A stretch of DNA of 64,000 nt from Nordella sp. HKS 07. Lineage in GTDB: Bacteria; Pseudomonadota; Alphaproteobacteria; Rhizobiales; Aestuariivirgaceae. Made by a program: the position numbers and the translations under genes. Positions within the stretch are counted from its first letter, which is position 1; each line of letters starts with the position of its first letter. Positions 18,032 through 26,079 of the stretch are shown one piece after another. The stretch covers positions 4,854,001-4,918,000 of the forward strand of contig NZ_CP049258.1 in the NCBI RefSeq assembly GCF_011046735.1, in the 5' to 3' direction. Below the pieces are notes generated by a model. That model was not told the DNA's origin, made no database searches, and worked only from the letters and a program-made list of their open reading frames with translations.

Positions 18032-18967
18032 ATGTGCGGTATAGCAGGGCTCATCCACCGCAAGGGATCGGGGAACATCGGTCAGGAAATGACCCAGATG
18101 CTCCAGTCGCTCAAGCATCGCGGGCCCGACTCGACGGGCTACGCCATCTACGGCACGCCCGGGCGCAACGAATATGTCATGCGCTTCAAGGTGGCCGAGC
18201 AGGAGGACATGGCGAAGGGCTTCGACATTCATGACGAAGTCAAGCGCCGCCGCGCCAAGGTCGAGGAGCGCCTGGCGGCGCTTGGCGTGCAGATCATCGA
18301 CAAGGACGAGGCCACCGATTACGCCTATCGCTATCGCATCCAGTATGACGGCGACATGAAGAAGCTCGCCGACTATGTCGAGGATGTCGACGGCACCGAG
18401 ATCCTGTCGATGGGCAATGCGCTCGAGCTCATCAAGGATCTGGGCGATGCGGCGCGCGTCGCCGAGCAGTATGATTTGCGCAAGTTCAAGGGCACGCACG
18501 GCATCGGCCACACGCGCATGGCGACCGAGTCCGATGTCGACATCCGCTCCGCCCATCCGTACTGGGCCTATCCCTATAACGACATCGCCGTCGTTCATAA
18601 TGGCCAGCTCACCAACTATTGGATGATGCGGCGCGAATTCGAGCGGCGCGGCCATCGTTTCATGTCGAATTGCGACTCCGAGCTGCTCGCGGTCTACACC
18701 GCCTACAATCTCGAGCATGGCGCGACACTCGAGGAGTCGCTGCGCCAGTCGATCCAGGACATCGACGGCGTCTTCACCTATCTCGTCTCGACCAAGGACG
18801 CGCTCGGCATGGCCAAGGACACCATGGCGGCCAAGCCCATGGTTCTCTACGAAAGCGACGACCTCGTTGCGCTCGCCTCCGAGGAGGTCGCCATCCGCGC
18901 CGTCATTCCGCACGAGATCGACACCTGGGATCCCTATGATGAGGAGGTTCGCGTATGGCGGGCTTGA
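18032..18967 (+). CDS. mgsA: N-methylglutamate synthase subunit A-like glutaminase (GlxB)
   Basis: This class II glutamine amidotransferase-like subunit has 311 aa. The N-terminal nucleophile Cys2 follows the initiator Met (MCGIAGLIHRKG). Typical Ntn-hydrolase motifs are LKHRGPDSTGYA, GIGHTRMATES, DIAVVHNGQLTNY and SNCDSE. In the gamma-glutamylmethylamide pathway this subunit would release methylamine from the amide and channel it to the synthase subunits. The ribosome binding site GGAAGGAG precedes the ATG. Its last 13 bases overlap the next gene. Confidence 0.87.
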   Translation: MCGIAGLIHRKGSGNIGQEMTQMLQSLKHRGPDSTGYAIYGTPGRNEYVMRFKVAEQEDMAKGFDIHDEVKRRRAKVEERLAALGVQIIDKDEATDYAYRYRIQYDGDMKKLADYVEDVDGTEILSMGNALELIKDLGDAARVAEQYDLRKFKGTHGIGHTRMATESDVDIRSAHPYWAYPYNDIAVVHNGQLTNYWMMRREFERRGHRFMSNCDSELLAVYTAYNLEHGATLEESLRQSIQDIDGVFTYLVSTKDALGMAKDTMAAKPMVLYESDDLVALASEEVAIRAVIPHEIDTWDPYDEEVRVWRA

Positions 18968-19812
18968 CCACCACGAAACAGGCCCATGTCTCGCATGACA
19001 TGGGCATGCACACCGAGGCCTTGCGCGGCAAGACGCAGCAGCGTTTCTTCGATGTGACGGAGGAGGGTGGCGGCTACGGCTATCCGGATGCTCTCGATGT
19101 CGATTTCAACAAGCGCGCCGAACTCGACTGCGAGAAGCTCGACACCAAGCAGATCAATGCGCAGCTGCGCGACCTGATGAAGCGCGGTTATGGCACGATC
19201 GTGCTGCAGAACCCGGGCTCCAAGCATTCCCTCGCCGTCGGCATCCTCAACCGGCTCAATCTCTATATCGAGGGCTCTTGCGGCTACTTCGCCTGCGGCC
19301 TGCTCGACGGGCCGAATGTGAAGATCAAGGGGCGTGTCGGCTGGGCCTGCGGCGAGAACATGCTGTCCGGCACCATTCTCATCGAGAAGAACGCCGGCTC
19401 GCAGTTCGGCGCGGCGCTGCGCGGCGGTGACATAGTCTGCAAAGGCTCGGTTGGTGCGCGCACCGGCATCGACCAGAAGGGCGGCAATATCATCGTCGGC
19501 GGCGACACGGGCTCGTTCTCGGGTTTCATGATGCAGCGCGGCCGCATGGTGATCTGCGGCAATGCCGGCAAGAACCTGGGCGACTCCATGTATGACGGCA
19601 CCATCTATCTGGGCGGCGAGGCGAGGAGCCTCGGCGTCGACGCGGTGCCGGGCGAGATGACCGCGCTCGACCGCGAATGGCTGACCCGCAAGCTTAAGAT
19701 GTACGGCATGTATCCCGCCAAGGGCATCGGCCATTTCAAGAAGATCGTCGCCGGCAAGCAGTTGTGGAACTACGACAATCTCGAGCCCGGCGAGAAGAAG
19801 CTGGTGCTCTAG
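18955..19812 (+). CDS. mgsB: N-methylglutamate synthase subunit B-like GXGXG protein (GlxC)
   Basis: This protein has 285 aa and matches the beta-helical GXGXG C-terminal domain of glutamate synthase as a separate polypeptide. Repeating turns such as GDIVCKGSVGARTG, GGNIIVGGDTGSF and GRMVICGNAGKNLGD are visible from about residue 120 to 215. It is a structural subunit that supports the synthase. Start ATG 18955 overlaps mgsA by 13 bases, so the two are translationally coupled. The next gene is the FMN-binding catalytic subunit. Confidence 0.87.
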   Translation: MAGLTTTKQAHVSHDMGMHTEALRGKTQQRFFDVTEEGGGYGYPDALDVDFNKRAELDCEKLDTKQINAQLRDLMKRGYGTIVLQNPGSKHSLAVGILNRLNLYIEGSCGYFACGLLDGPNVKIKGRVGWACGENMLSGTILIEKNAGSQFGAALRGGDIVCKGSVGARTGIDQKGGNIIVGGDTGSFSGFMMQRGRMVICGNAGKNLGDSMYDGTIYLGGEARSLGVDAVPGEMTALDREWLTRKLKMYGMYPAKGIGHFKKIVAGKQLWNYDNLEPGEKKLVL

Positions 19813-19920
19813 GCTGTCAACCCGGTGAAAGCCGGGATCTACTGAACAGGGACAATCCGGGAAGCGCTGTTCGCGTGGTGAGAATTTAATGGATCCCGGC
19901 TTTCGCCGGGATGACGAAAT
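19813..19920. repeat. Inverted pair of CCCGGC-GAAA-GCCGGG repeats
   Basis: Between mgsB and mgsC lie AACCCGGTGAAAGCCGGGAT (from about 19819) and the opposite-facing ATCCCGGCTTTCGCCGGGAT (from about 19891). A third relative is at 51796-51825. These are common alphaproteobacterial palindromic repeats. Here they sit inside an operon and could form a stem that attenuates or stabilises the transcript. Confidence 0.7.
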
Positions 19921-19936
19921 CAGGTGAGGATCTGCC

Positions 19937-21424
19937 ATGGCCAAAAAACCAGTGAAGAAAGTAGCCAACAAGAAACAGGAAAAGGCGAAGGCGAAGCCCG
20001 CCGCCAGGGCGCTCGCCAAGACCAACGGCAAGAGCGCCGTCAAGCGTACCGCCACCGGCCTTGCCGCGCTGTCGCGCGCGCCCGCCGAGAGCAAGAAATA
20101 TCTCTTGGGCTCGTCCAAGATCTTCACCCCGGAGGTCATGAACGACATCCACATCAAGTCGGAACTCGGCCGCTACCGCATGCGCGGCTTCTCGCTGTTC
20201 AAGAAGATCCCGCATTGGGACGACCTCACCTTCCTGCCCGGCACGCTGACGCGCTTCGTGATCGAAGGCTATCGCGAGAAATGTGACACCAAGACGATCA
20301 TCGGCCCGCGCGCCAAGCGCCCGATGGTGCTCGACATCCCCGTCTATGTGACCGGCATGTCCTTCGGCGCCTTGTCCTATGAGGCCAAGATCGCGCTCGC
20401 CCGCGGCTCGACCATGGCGGGCTCGGCCACCTGCTCGGGCGAGGGCGGCATGATCCCCGACGAGCGGCGCTATTCGATGAAGTGGTTCTATCAGTGTATC
20501 CAGTCGCGCTACGGCTTCAACCCGCATCATCTGAGGCTGGCGGATGCCTGCGAGTTCTTCATCGGCCAGGGCTGCAAGGTCGGCCTCGGCGGCCATCTGA
20601 TGGGTCAGAAGGTGACCGACCAGGTCGCCGAGATGCGCTCGCTGCCGGCCGGCATCGACCAGCGCTCGCCGGCGCGCCATCCCGACTGGCTGGGCCCTGA
20701 CGATCTGGCACTCAAGATCCAGGAGATCCGCGAGGCGACCAACTGGGAGATCCCCATCCAGCTCAAGCTCGGCGCGGCGCGCGTCTATGACGACGTGCGC
20801 ATGGCGGTGAAATGCGATCCGGACTCGATTTATATCGACGCGATGGAGGGCGGCACCGGTGCCGGCCCGCATATCGCGACCGAGGATACGGGCGTTCCCG
20901 GCATCGCCGCGATCCGCGAGGCGCGCCGCGCCATCGACGAGCTCGGCAAGAAGGGCGAGATCTCGCTCGTTTATGCCGGCGGCATCCGCAATGGCGGCGA
21001 TGTCGCCAAGGCCCTGGCGCTCGGCGCCGATGCGATCGCGATCGGCCATTCGGTGCTGATGGCGCTCAACTGCAATAAGCACATAGACGGCGTGACCGAC
21101 TATCCGGCCGAGATCGGCGTCGATGCCGGCTTCTGCTATCACTGCCATACCGGCCGCTGCCCGGTCGGCGTCGCCACCCAGGATCCGGTGCTGCGCCAGC
21201 GCCTCGATCCCGACAAGGCGGCCGAGCGCGTCTACAATTTCCTCCATACGCTCACCATGGAAGCGCAATTGCTGGCGCGTGCCTGCGGCAAGACGAACAT
21301 CCACTCGCTCGAGCCCGAGGATCTGGCCGCCCTCACCATGGAGGCCTCCGCCATGTGCAAGGTGCCGCTCGCCGGCACCAACTACACGGTCGGCATGGAA
21401 GGCGGGAACTATCACAAATATTGA
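19937..21424 (+). CDS. mgsC: N-methylglutamate synthase subunit C-like FMN protein (GlxD)
   Basis: This is the FMN- and iron-sulfur-binding synthase domain of glutamate synthase as a single polypeptide, 495 aa. It should transfer methylamine (or ammonia) to 2-oxoglutarate. The TIM-barrel core has TGMSFGALSYEAK, GEGGMIPDERR, KLGAARVYDD, DAMEGGTGAGP and GGIRNGGDVAKALALGADA. The cysteine cluster CYHCHTGRCPVG suits a 3Fe-4S centre. The first 45 residues are unusually rich in Lys and Ala (MAKKPVKKVANKKQEKAKAK) and are not part of the catalytic fold. Such a tail might bind nucleic acid or a partner, or be unstructured. Confidence 0.88.
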   Translation: MAKKPVKKVANKKQEKAKAKPAARALAKTNGKSAVKRTATGLAALSRAPAESKKYLLGSSKIFTPEVMNDIHIKSELGRYRMRGFSLFKKIPHWDDLTFLPGTLTRFVIEGYREKCDTKTIIGPRAKRPMVLDIPVYVTGMSFGALSYEAKIALARGSTMAGSATCSGEGGMIPDERRYSMKWFYQCIQSRYGFNPHHLRLADACEFFIGQGCKVGLGGHLMGQKVTDQVAEMRSLPAGIDQRSPARHPDWLGPDDLALKIQEIREATNWEIPIQLKLGAARVYDDVRMAVKCDPDSIYIDAMEGGTGAGPHIATEDTGVPGIAAIREARRAIDELGKKGEISLVYAGGIRNGGDVAKALALGADAIAIGHSVLMALNCNKHIDGVTDYPAEIGVDAGFCYHCHTGRCPVGVATQDPVLRQRLDPDKAAERVYNFLHTLTMEAQLLARACGKTNIHSLEPEDLAALTMEASAMCKVPLAGTNYTVGMEGGNYHKY

Positions 21425-21436
21425 CCGACTTCTCGC

Positions 21437-21482
21437 CCTGTTCCCCTCCCCCTTGCGGGGAGGGGGCAGGGGTGGGGGGCGT
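21437..21482. repeat. Extragenic palindromic repeat, copy of the one at 6062
   Basis: The element has the core CCCTCCCCCTTGCGGGGAGG followed by GGCAGGGGTGGGGGG, in the same orientation as the copy between phnY and phnA. It lies between mgsC and the small downstream gene and does not disturb either frame. Confidence 0.75.
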
Positions 21483-21499
21483 CTCCGAAGGAGAAAACA

Positions 21500-21916
21500 A
21501 TGGCAGGCACAAGCTACAAGGGCTCGGAAATCAAGTCGGTCGACCAGTTCATCAAGGACAAGGCCGGCCTTTCCTCGTCGCGCGAAAAGGAGATCGGCCA
21601 GCATATCGGCTACCGCTATGACGTGAACCTGATCCCCGACTACAAGCGCATCACGCCTTTCCTCAAAGGCTATATGGAATTCATGGGCTGGGACGACCTC
21701 AACTGGCTCGAGGATGTTCACATGGGCTACGAGGAGGGCGAGCCTGCCATCTTCGATCGCAACTGCAATGGCTGGGTGCGCATCCCGAAGAAGGTGAAAC
21801 TGCCGGACAATCAGCAGGATCGCGACATGATGGCGCGCGAATTGCTGATCAAGTTCCAGATGTCGCCCAATCACCCGATGGTGCAGCTGAACAAGGCCTA
21901 TCGCAAAGTCGGGTGA
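21500..21916 (+). CDS. Small protein of unknown function, end of the gmaS-mgs operon
   Basis: This 138-aa soluble protein belongs to no family I recognise. It has no signal peptide, no membrane segment and only one cysteine (in FDRNCNGWVRI). Charged and aromatic stretches stand out: GYRYDVNLIPDYKRI, GYMEFMGWDDLNWLED, VHMGYEEGEPAIFD, and a C-terminal helix-like KFQMSPNHPMVQLNKAYRK. A good ribosome binding site (CGAAGGAG) and codon use like its neighbours show it is a real gene. Position directly after mgsC suggests a role in methylamine or glutamate metabolism, for example as an assembly factor or accessory subunit. This is inference from context only. Confidence 0.7.
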   Translation: MAGTSYKGSEIKSVDQFIKDKAGLSSSREKEIGQHIGYRYDVNLIPDYKRITPFLKGYMEFMGWDDLNWLEDVHMGYEEGEPAIFDRNCNGWVRIPKKVKLPDNQQDRDMMARELLIKFQMSPNHPMVQLNKAYRKVG

Positions 21917-21922
21917 TCTTTG

Positions 21923-21945
21923 GCGGGTGAACATTGATCACCCGC
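21923..21945 (+). terminator. Hairpin after the gmaS-mgs operon
   Basis: A perfect 8-bp stem, GCGGGTGA and TCACCCGC with a 7-base loop, lies just after the stop of the small unknown gene. There is no clear T-run, so it may be a weak or factor-assisted terminator. Confidence 0.4.
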
Positions 21946-21967
21946 AATCCCTGCCATAAAGTGGGGC

Positions 21968-22378
21968 ATGACACGAGCCGGCGGATGCCAGTGCGGCGCT
22001 GTGCGCTATGAAATCGCAGGCGAGCCCCTTGCGCTGTTTGTCTGTCATTGCACCGAATGCCGCAAGCAGTCGGCGTCGGCTTTCGGCATTTCGCTACCTC
22101 TCCCCTGCACCGGTTTCCGCCTGACCCAAGGCGCGCCAAATTTCTGGTCGCGACGGAGTGGCAGTGGCATTGAAATTCGCTGCGCCTTTTGTCCCGGCTG
22201 CGGAAGCAGGCTGTGGGACGAGCCGCAGGACGCACCCGATATCGTCGTCATCAAGGGTGGATCGCTCGACAACCCACCCGACATCGCGAGGGCCATTCAT
22301 ATCTGGACGGCGAGCAGGCTCCCGGGAGTGATCATACCGGGGGACGCGAGGCAGTTTGCCAAGGAACCGACAGGATGA
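21968..22378 (+). CDS. GFA-family protein, copy 1
   Basis: This small zinc protein of the GFA (glutathione-dependent formaldehyde-activating enzyme-like) family has 136 aa. The metal-binding cysteines are in GGCQCGAVRYE, CHCTECRKQS and CPGCGSRLW. Most family members are not proven formaldehyde enzymes. It comes after the gmaS-mgs operon, and methylamine demethylation makes formaldehyde, so a role in formaldehyde handling is a fair but unproven idea. Its stop overlaps the start of a second copy by 4 bases. Confidence 0.87.
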   Translation: MTRAGGCQCGAVRYEIAGEPLALFVCHCTECRKQSASAFGISLPLPCTGFRLTQGAPNFWSRRSGSGIEIRCAFCPGCGSRLWDEPQDAPDIVVIKGGSLDNPPDIARAIHIWTASRLPGVIIPGDARQFAKEPTG

Positions 22379-22782
22379 CGTGGACCGGCGGATGCCAATG
22401 CGGTGCGGTGCGTTATGAATTCGCCGGCGAGCCGCTGGCGCTTTATGCCTGTCACTGCATCGAATGCCGCAGGCAGTCGGCCTCGGCCTTCGGCATGTCG
22501 TTCGTCGTTCCGCGCGCTGGCTTCCGCCTCACGAAAGGCAAGACCACAGTGTGGACACGCCGCGCCGACAGCGGCCGGCACGTGCACTGCTTCTTTTGCC
22601 CGAATTGCGGATCGCGCCTTTGGCATGAGCGCGAAGGCGTCTCGGAAGCTGTGACCATCAAAGCCGGATCGCTCGATGAGCCGGTCGACATGGCGCGGGC
22701 CATCCACATCTGGACATCGCGCAAGCTGCCCGGGATGACTATTCCGGAAGGTGTGGTTCAGTTTCCACAAGAGCCCGTTTGA
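22375..22782 (+). CDS. GFA-family protein, copy 2
   Basis: This 135-aa tandem paralogue of the preceding gene starts within its stop codon (ATGA). All zinc-site cysteines are conserved (GGCQCGAVRYE, CHCIECRRQS, CPNCGSRLW). The two proteins are similar along their whole length but diverge in the middle (VPRAGFRLTKGKT here, LPCTGFRLTQGAP in copy 1). This indicates an older duplication with both copies retained. They are probably co-translated and could form a heteromer. Confidence 0.87.
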   Translation: MTWTGGCQCGAVRYEFAGEPLALYACHCIECRRQSASAFGMSFVVPRAGFRLTKGKTTVWTRRADSGRHVHCFFCPNCGSRLWHEREGVSEAVTIKAGSLDEPVDMARAIHIWTSRKLPGMTIPEGVVQFPQEPV

Positions 22783-22853
22783 GTGACAGTCGCTTGGGGA
22801 CAGTTCATCCTCATTCGTTAAACTGAATTCGAGAAAGTTCAGTCCTCGCATAC

Positions 22854-22940
22854 ATGAGCGGCCCATTCGACAATCGCGATGAGGGCGATCGGATCATCCA
22901 CGGCCCGTTCATCAAGCTGACAGTCGCCGGAGGCGGATAG
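22854..22940 (+). pseudogene. C-terminal remnant of an outer-membrane protein gene
   Basis: A 28-codon open stretch reads PFDNRDEGDRIIHGPFIKL and ends in a stop at 22938. It closely matches the last residues of the outer-membrane protein encoded at 24933-25895 (PFDERDKGDRIIHGPFVKV). Nothing upstream of 22854 continues the match, since the second GFA gene ends 72 bases before. This is the tail of a lost paralogue, left after a deletion or rearrangement, and not a translated gene. Confidence 0.7.
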
Positions 22941-22966
22941 CATCGGAGCTTTTTCGTTGCGAGAAC

Positions 22967-23854
22967 TTATATGATCTCATCACGGTTCAGGATCTCGAGC
23001 AGCGCCGCGACCAGATTGCGGGCGATCGTGCGCTGCGGGTCGAGATTGGGATTGTAGATGGTGAGCGTCATGCCCTTGACCTTGCCGGTGTCGAAGGCGG
23101 CGCCGAGCAGGCGCTTCAGCTCCGTGAAGGACAGCCCGTCCCGCATCCGGTAGTCGACCGCCGGCATGGTTTCGTCGTCGAGCACATCGACATCGAAATG
23201 GATCCAGAATCCCTCGAGCCGGCCATCGGTCAAACGCGCCAGGGCCTGGTCGACACCGGCCTCAGCCAGCGCATGCGCCTCCTTGACATCGAGGCGCATG
23301 ATCTCGGCCGGACAGGGTGTCTCGATGTAGTCCGAGCTGTAGAAATGGTCGCGTGTGCCATAGGCGACGCAGTCCTCGGGCCGGAAATAGGGGCCGAGCC
23401 CGTCGATATTGGCGAGGAGGGCCGGTCCGTGCCCCGTCACCAGCGCGAGGTCCATGGAGGCCGCCTCGCCATAGGGCTCGACCGCCGCGTCCCAGTAATC
23501 CATATGGCCGTCGACGAAGAGCAGGCCATGGCGACCGCGCTCGCGCAATGCCAGGGCCGGGCCGAGCAGGATACTGCAATCGCCACCGAGCACGATGGGG
23601 ACGTCGCCATCCTCCAGCATGTTCCACACTTCGCGCGCGAGAAGCTGCGTATAGGAGAGGAGGCCGGCCGGGTTGAGCATCCTCGTCGCCGGATCGCGCC
23701 GCGGATCGTAGGGCGGCGCCTCGAGCCGCGTGGTCTTCTCGATGCCCAATCCCGTGCCGAGGCCCATTTCCAGGAGAACGCGGGGCGCATCCTGCACGCC
23801 GGACGGCCACAGGCCGAGCACGGAGGGGGCTTCGATGATCTGGTAGCGTGGCAT
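22967..23854 (-). CDS. Arginase/agmatinase-family hydrolase
   Basis: This ureohydrolase-fold enzyme has 295 aa. Manganese-site motifs are present: GGDCSILLG, FVDGHMDYWD (usual form D-x-H-x-D-x-H, here with Trp at the last position) and HFDVDVLDDE. The family includes arginase, agmatinase, formimidoylglutamase and guanidine-type hydrolases. The replaced last histidine and the non-canonical GLSFTELKRLL region argue against true arginase. The substrate is uncertain. The following sulfotransferase gene is on the same strand with a 36-base gap, but no shared pathway is evident. Confidence 0.82.
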   Translation of the reverse strand: MPRYQIIEAPSVLGLWPSGVQDAPRVLLEMGLGTGLGIEKTTRLEAPPYDPRRDPATRMLNPAGLLSYTQLLAREVWNMLEDGDVPIVLGGDCSILLGPALALRERGRHGLLFVDGHMDYWDAAVEPYGEAASMDLALVTGHGPALLANIDGLGPYFRPEDCVAYGTRDHFYSSDYIETPCPAEIMRLDVKEAHALAEAGVDQALARLTDGRLEGFWIHFDVDVLDDETMPAVDYRMRDGLSFTELKRLLGAAFDTGKVKGMTLTIYNPNLDPQRTIARNLVAALLEILNRDEII

Positions 23855-23890
23855 CCTGGACGCGAACCTAGCATGCCGGCGCCCCGGAGG

Positions 23891-24784
23891 TCAGGCTTGT
23901 TCGGGCAGATACCCGAAGCGCGCCATCTGCGCCTCATGCGCGGTGACGATGCGGCGGACCTGGCGGGGAGTCAGCGCGGTCTTCCATTGGCCGGTCTTGC
24001 CTTCCCGGAAGAACTGCTTGGAGACCTTGGGTCGTTCGGTGAAACCTTCCTCGGCTTCCTGCTTCTGCAGGCGGTCGAATGAGGAGCGATCGGTGGCCTC
24101 CGCCAATTGCGCCGCCGTGGGCACCATCAGCAGATGACGGGCGAGCTTGCCGAAGGTCGCCGAGGGATCGGCGATCATGTCTTCATAGCGCATGACATGG
24201 ACGGCGCGGTTGGGTTTGCGCGTCCAGCTCAGGACATGTTCGCTCCATGATCCATAGACCTCATAGACCGATTTCTCGGTCACGCTCGTCTCGAGGCTCG
24301 GCTTCGCCATGAATTCGATGGCGTGATCGATGGAGCGGCCCATGTGATGGGCATAGGAGATCGCGACATCGAGCGGGTTGCGCACGATATAGATGGCGCC
24401 CGACGTGACCGCCGAGTTGATCGTCGGGAAGCCGCGGTCCATCGTCAGGGCGTTGTGCGTCTTGACGAAGCTCAGTCCGTCGGTTTGCTCGGCGATCTTC
24501 TCCTGAACTTGGGCGATCTCGGCGCGGTCCGCCTCGCGCGGGTCCTTGTCGAGGAACTCCTGGTAGATCTCGGCCGAGATGTCCCAGGTCGAATACTCGT
24601 TCATCTCGTTGATCTTCTGCGCGCCGTCGCCGTCGCCAGTGACGATCTTGATGAGGTTGTGCAGGAAGGCGCGCGTCCAGGTGTTGCCTGACTTTGGGTA
24701 AGACGCGATCCAGACGATGCCCTTGCGGACGTCGTTTGCTGCTGGGTCTGCGGTCAAGATCGATTCCTTTCGGCGAAGCTGCAC
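23891..24784 (-). CDS. PAPS-dependent sulfotransferase
   Basis: This cytosolic-type sulfotransferase has 297 aa. The 5'-phosphosulfate loop is YPKSGNTWTR near residue 29. The 3'-phosphate site is YIVRNPLDVAISYAHHMG. The usual C-terminal loop RKPKGxxGxW appears here in the altered form REGKTGQWKTALT. It would move a sulfo group from PAPS to a small acceptor such as an amine, phenol or lipid. Bacterial members of this type are poorly characterised. The start is uncertain, as an internal TTG near residue 10 would also fit. Confidence 0.87.
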   Translation of the reverse strand: MQLRRKESILTADPAANDVRKGIVWIASYPKSGNTWTRAFLHNLIKIVTGDGDGAQKINEMNEYSTWDISAEIYQEFLDKDPREADRAEIAQVQEKIAEQTDGLSFVKTHNALTMDRGFPTINSAVTSGAIYIVRNPLDVAISYAHHMGRSIDHAIEFMAKPSLETSVTEKSVYEVYGSWSEHVLSWTRKPNRAVHVMRYEDMIADPSATFGKLARHLLMVPTAAQLAEATDRSSFDRLQKQEAEEGFTERPKVSKQFFREGKTGQWKTALTPRQVRRIVTAHEAQMARFGYLPEQA

Positions 24785-24932
24785 ATCTGCGTTCAGGCGT
24801 ACCGGCCCACCGGTGGTCTTTCAATATGACCTCCGATTGGGATCGTGGGGTGAGTAAACGTTAGGTTCATTGACAAATCAGGGCTCGAAAATTCTAGGTG
24901 GCGCCATGCACATGAGATGATTTGAGGGGGCC

Positions 24933-25895
24933 ATGCTGAGATTGAGGACATTTAGATCGACAGTACTCGCTACTGTTTCCGCCACCGCGCTGTTCGTCAC
25001 GGTAGAGCGGGGTGCGCTCGCCGCCGATGTGGTCGCGCCGGGACAGGACCGCTGGTGGGCCGCGGTGGAAGGCCAGTATCTATTCTTTGACGGCGATTCG
25101 GCGCTCTACGGACTTTTCGAGAATGATCCGATTGGCATCTCGCTGGAACCCAAAGAGGGCTGGGGCGTCGGTGGTGAGGTCGGATTCCAGCCGGCCGGCA
25201 GCCCGTGGTCGTTCCTGGCCCGCTTGCGCTATGGCGAAAGCAACAAGGAGGACGGCGAAAGCAGCTTCTATATGGAGAGCGATGAGCCTCCATTCATAGC
25301 GGGTGGACAGGCCAGCGTCGATCATCGCGAGCGGCATTACATGGCCGATCTGGAGATCGGACGCGATGTGGGGTTGGGAACGCTTGGCGATGGCTCCAAC
25401 ATCCGGCTTTTTGCTGGCCTGCGCTATGCTCAGTTTAAAGGCAAGGGGGCCGTGTCGTCGAACTTCTCTTCGTCAGGTTACTACAGCGGCTATGAAACCG
25501 GTGATCTCGACTACAAGCGGACATTCAGCGGAATCGGTCCGCGCATCGGTTTCGGCGCGATGATGCACTTGGCAGATCAGTTTGCGCTCGATGTTGCCGC
25601 GGCGGGCGCTTTGCTGTTCGGTAAGCAGAAGCATAAACTGTCGGGTTCGGTGACATCAAGCGGAACAGCCTTCGAGCCAGATATAAGCAGGTCCAAATCA
25701 GTCGTCGTGCCCAATCTGGAGGCAAGTGCGGCCCTGTCCTGGCTCGTTACCGAGAATGCCAAGTTCTCTTTGGGCTACAGGGTCGATTCCTATTTCGGCC
25801 TCTACGATACGGCCGCGCCATTCGATGAGCGCGACAAGGGCGACCGGATCATTCACGGCCCGTTTGTTAAAGTCTCTATCGGTGATGGTGGCTGA
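24933..25895 (+). CDS. Outer-membrane beta-barrel protein, Lpg1974-type
   Basis: This secreted 320-aa protein has a signal peptide (residues 1-30, ending near ERGALAADV) and alternating hydrophobic strands typical of an outer-membrane barrel. The mature N terminus (RWWAAVEGQYLFFDGDS) and strands such as FLARLRYGES, IRLFAGLRYAQFKG and FSLGYRVDSYFGLYD resemble the Lpg1974 family of pore-forming proteins. It ends IHGPFVKVSIGDGG, without a terminal aromatic. A remnant of a second copy lies at 22854-22940. It is probably a porin or structural barrel, with unknown cargo. Confidence 0.78.
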   Translation: MLRLRTFRSTVLATVSATALFVTVERGALAADVVAPGQDRWWAAVEGQYLFFDGDSALYGLFENDPIGISLEPKEGWGVGGEVGFQPAGSPWSFLARLRYGESNKEDGESSFYMESDEPPFIAGGQASVDHRERHYMADLEIGRDVGLGTLGDGSNIRLFAGLRYAQFKGKGAVSSNFSSSGYYSGYETGDLDYKRTFSGIGPRIGFGAMMHLADQFALDVAAAGALLFGKQKHKLSGSVTSSGTAFEPDISRSKSVVVPNLEASAALSWLVTENAKFSLGYRVDSYFGLYDTAAPFDERDKGDRIIHGPFVKVSIGDGG

Positions 25896-25928
25896 CCGGA
25901 ATCACGTTTTCTCGCTCACAGAGCGAAT

Positions 25929-25964
25929 GCCGGGCGCTCGTTGAACAAGGGCGCTCGGCGTTTT
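25929..25964 (+). terminator. Rho-independent terminator after the outer-membrane protein gene
   Basis: GCCGGGCGC (25929-25937) can pair with GCGCTCGGC (25951-25959) with one G-T wobble. TTTT follows at 25961. It lies 34 bases after the stop codon of the barrel gene. Confidence 0.6.
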
Positions 25965-26079
25965 GTGGTTCTGAGCCGCACCGGCCCGGCCGTCGGCTGC
26001 TGGAATGGAGGCAATGGCGAAGGGTAGGTGAAATCCGCTAGAAAGACGTTCTCCAGTCTCAAAGCGAGGATCCCGCATC

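Noticed and set aside
18934-21934. Long minus-strand frames opposite mgsA, mgsB and mgsC (407 and 682 codons).
   Set aside because: They are antisense shadows of strongly conserved genes and show no domain of their own.
22967-23854. True arginase.
   Set aside because: The last histidine of the D-x-H-x-D-x-H motif is Trp and the context lacks urea or arginine genes, so only the family name is given.
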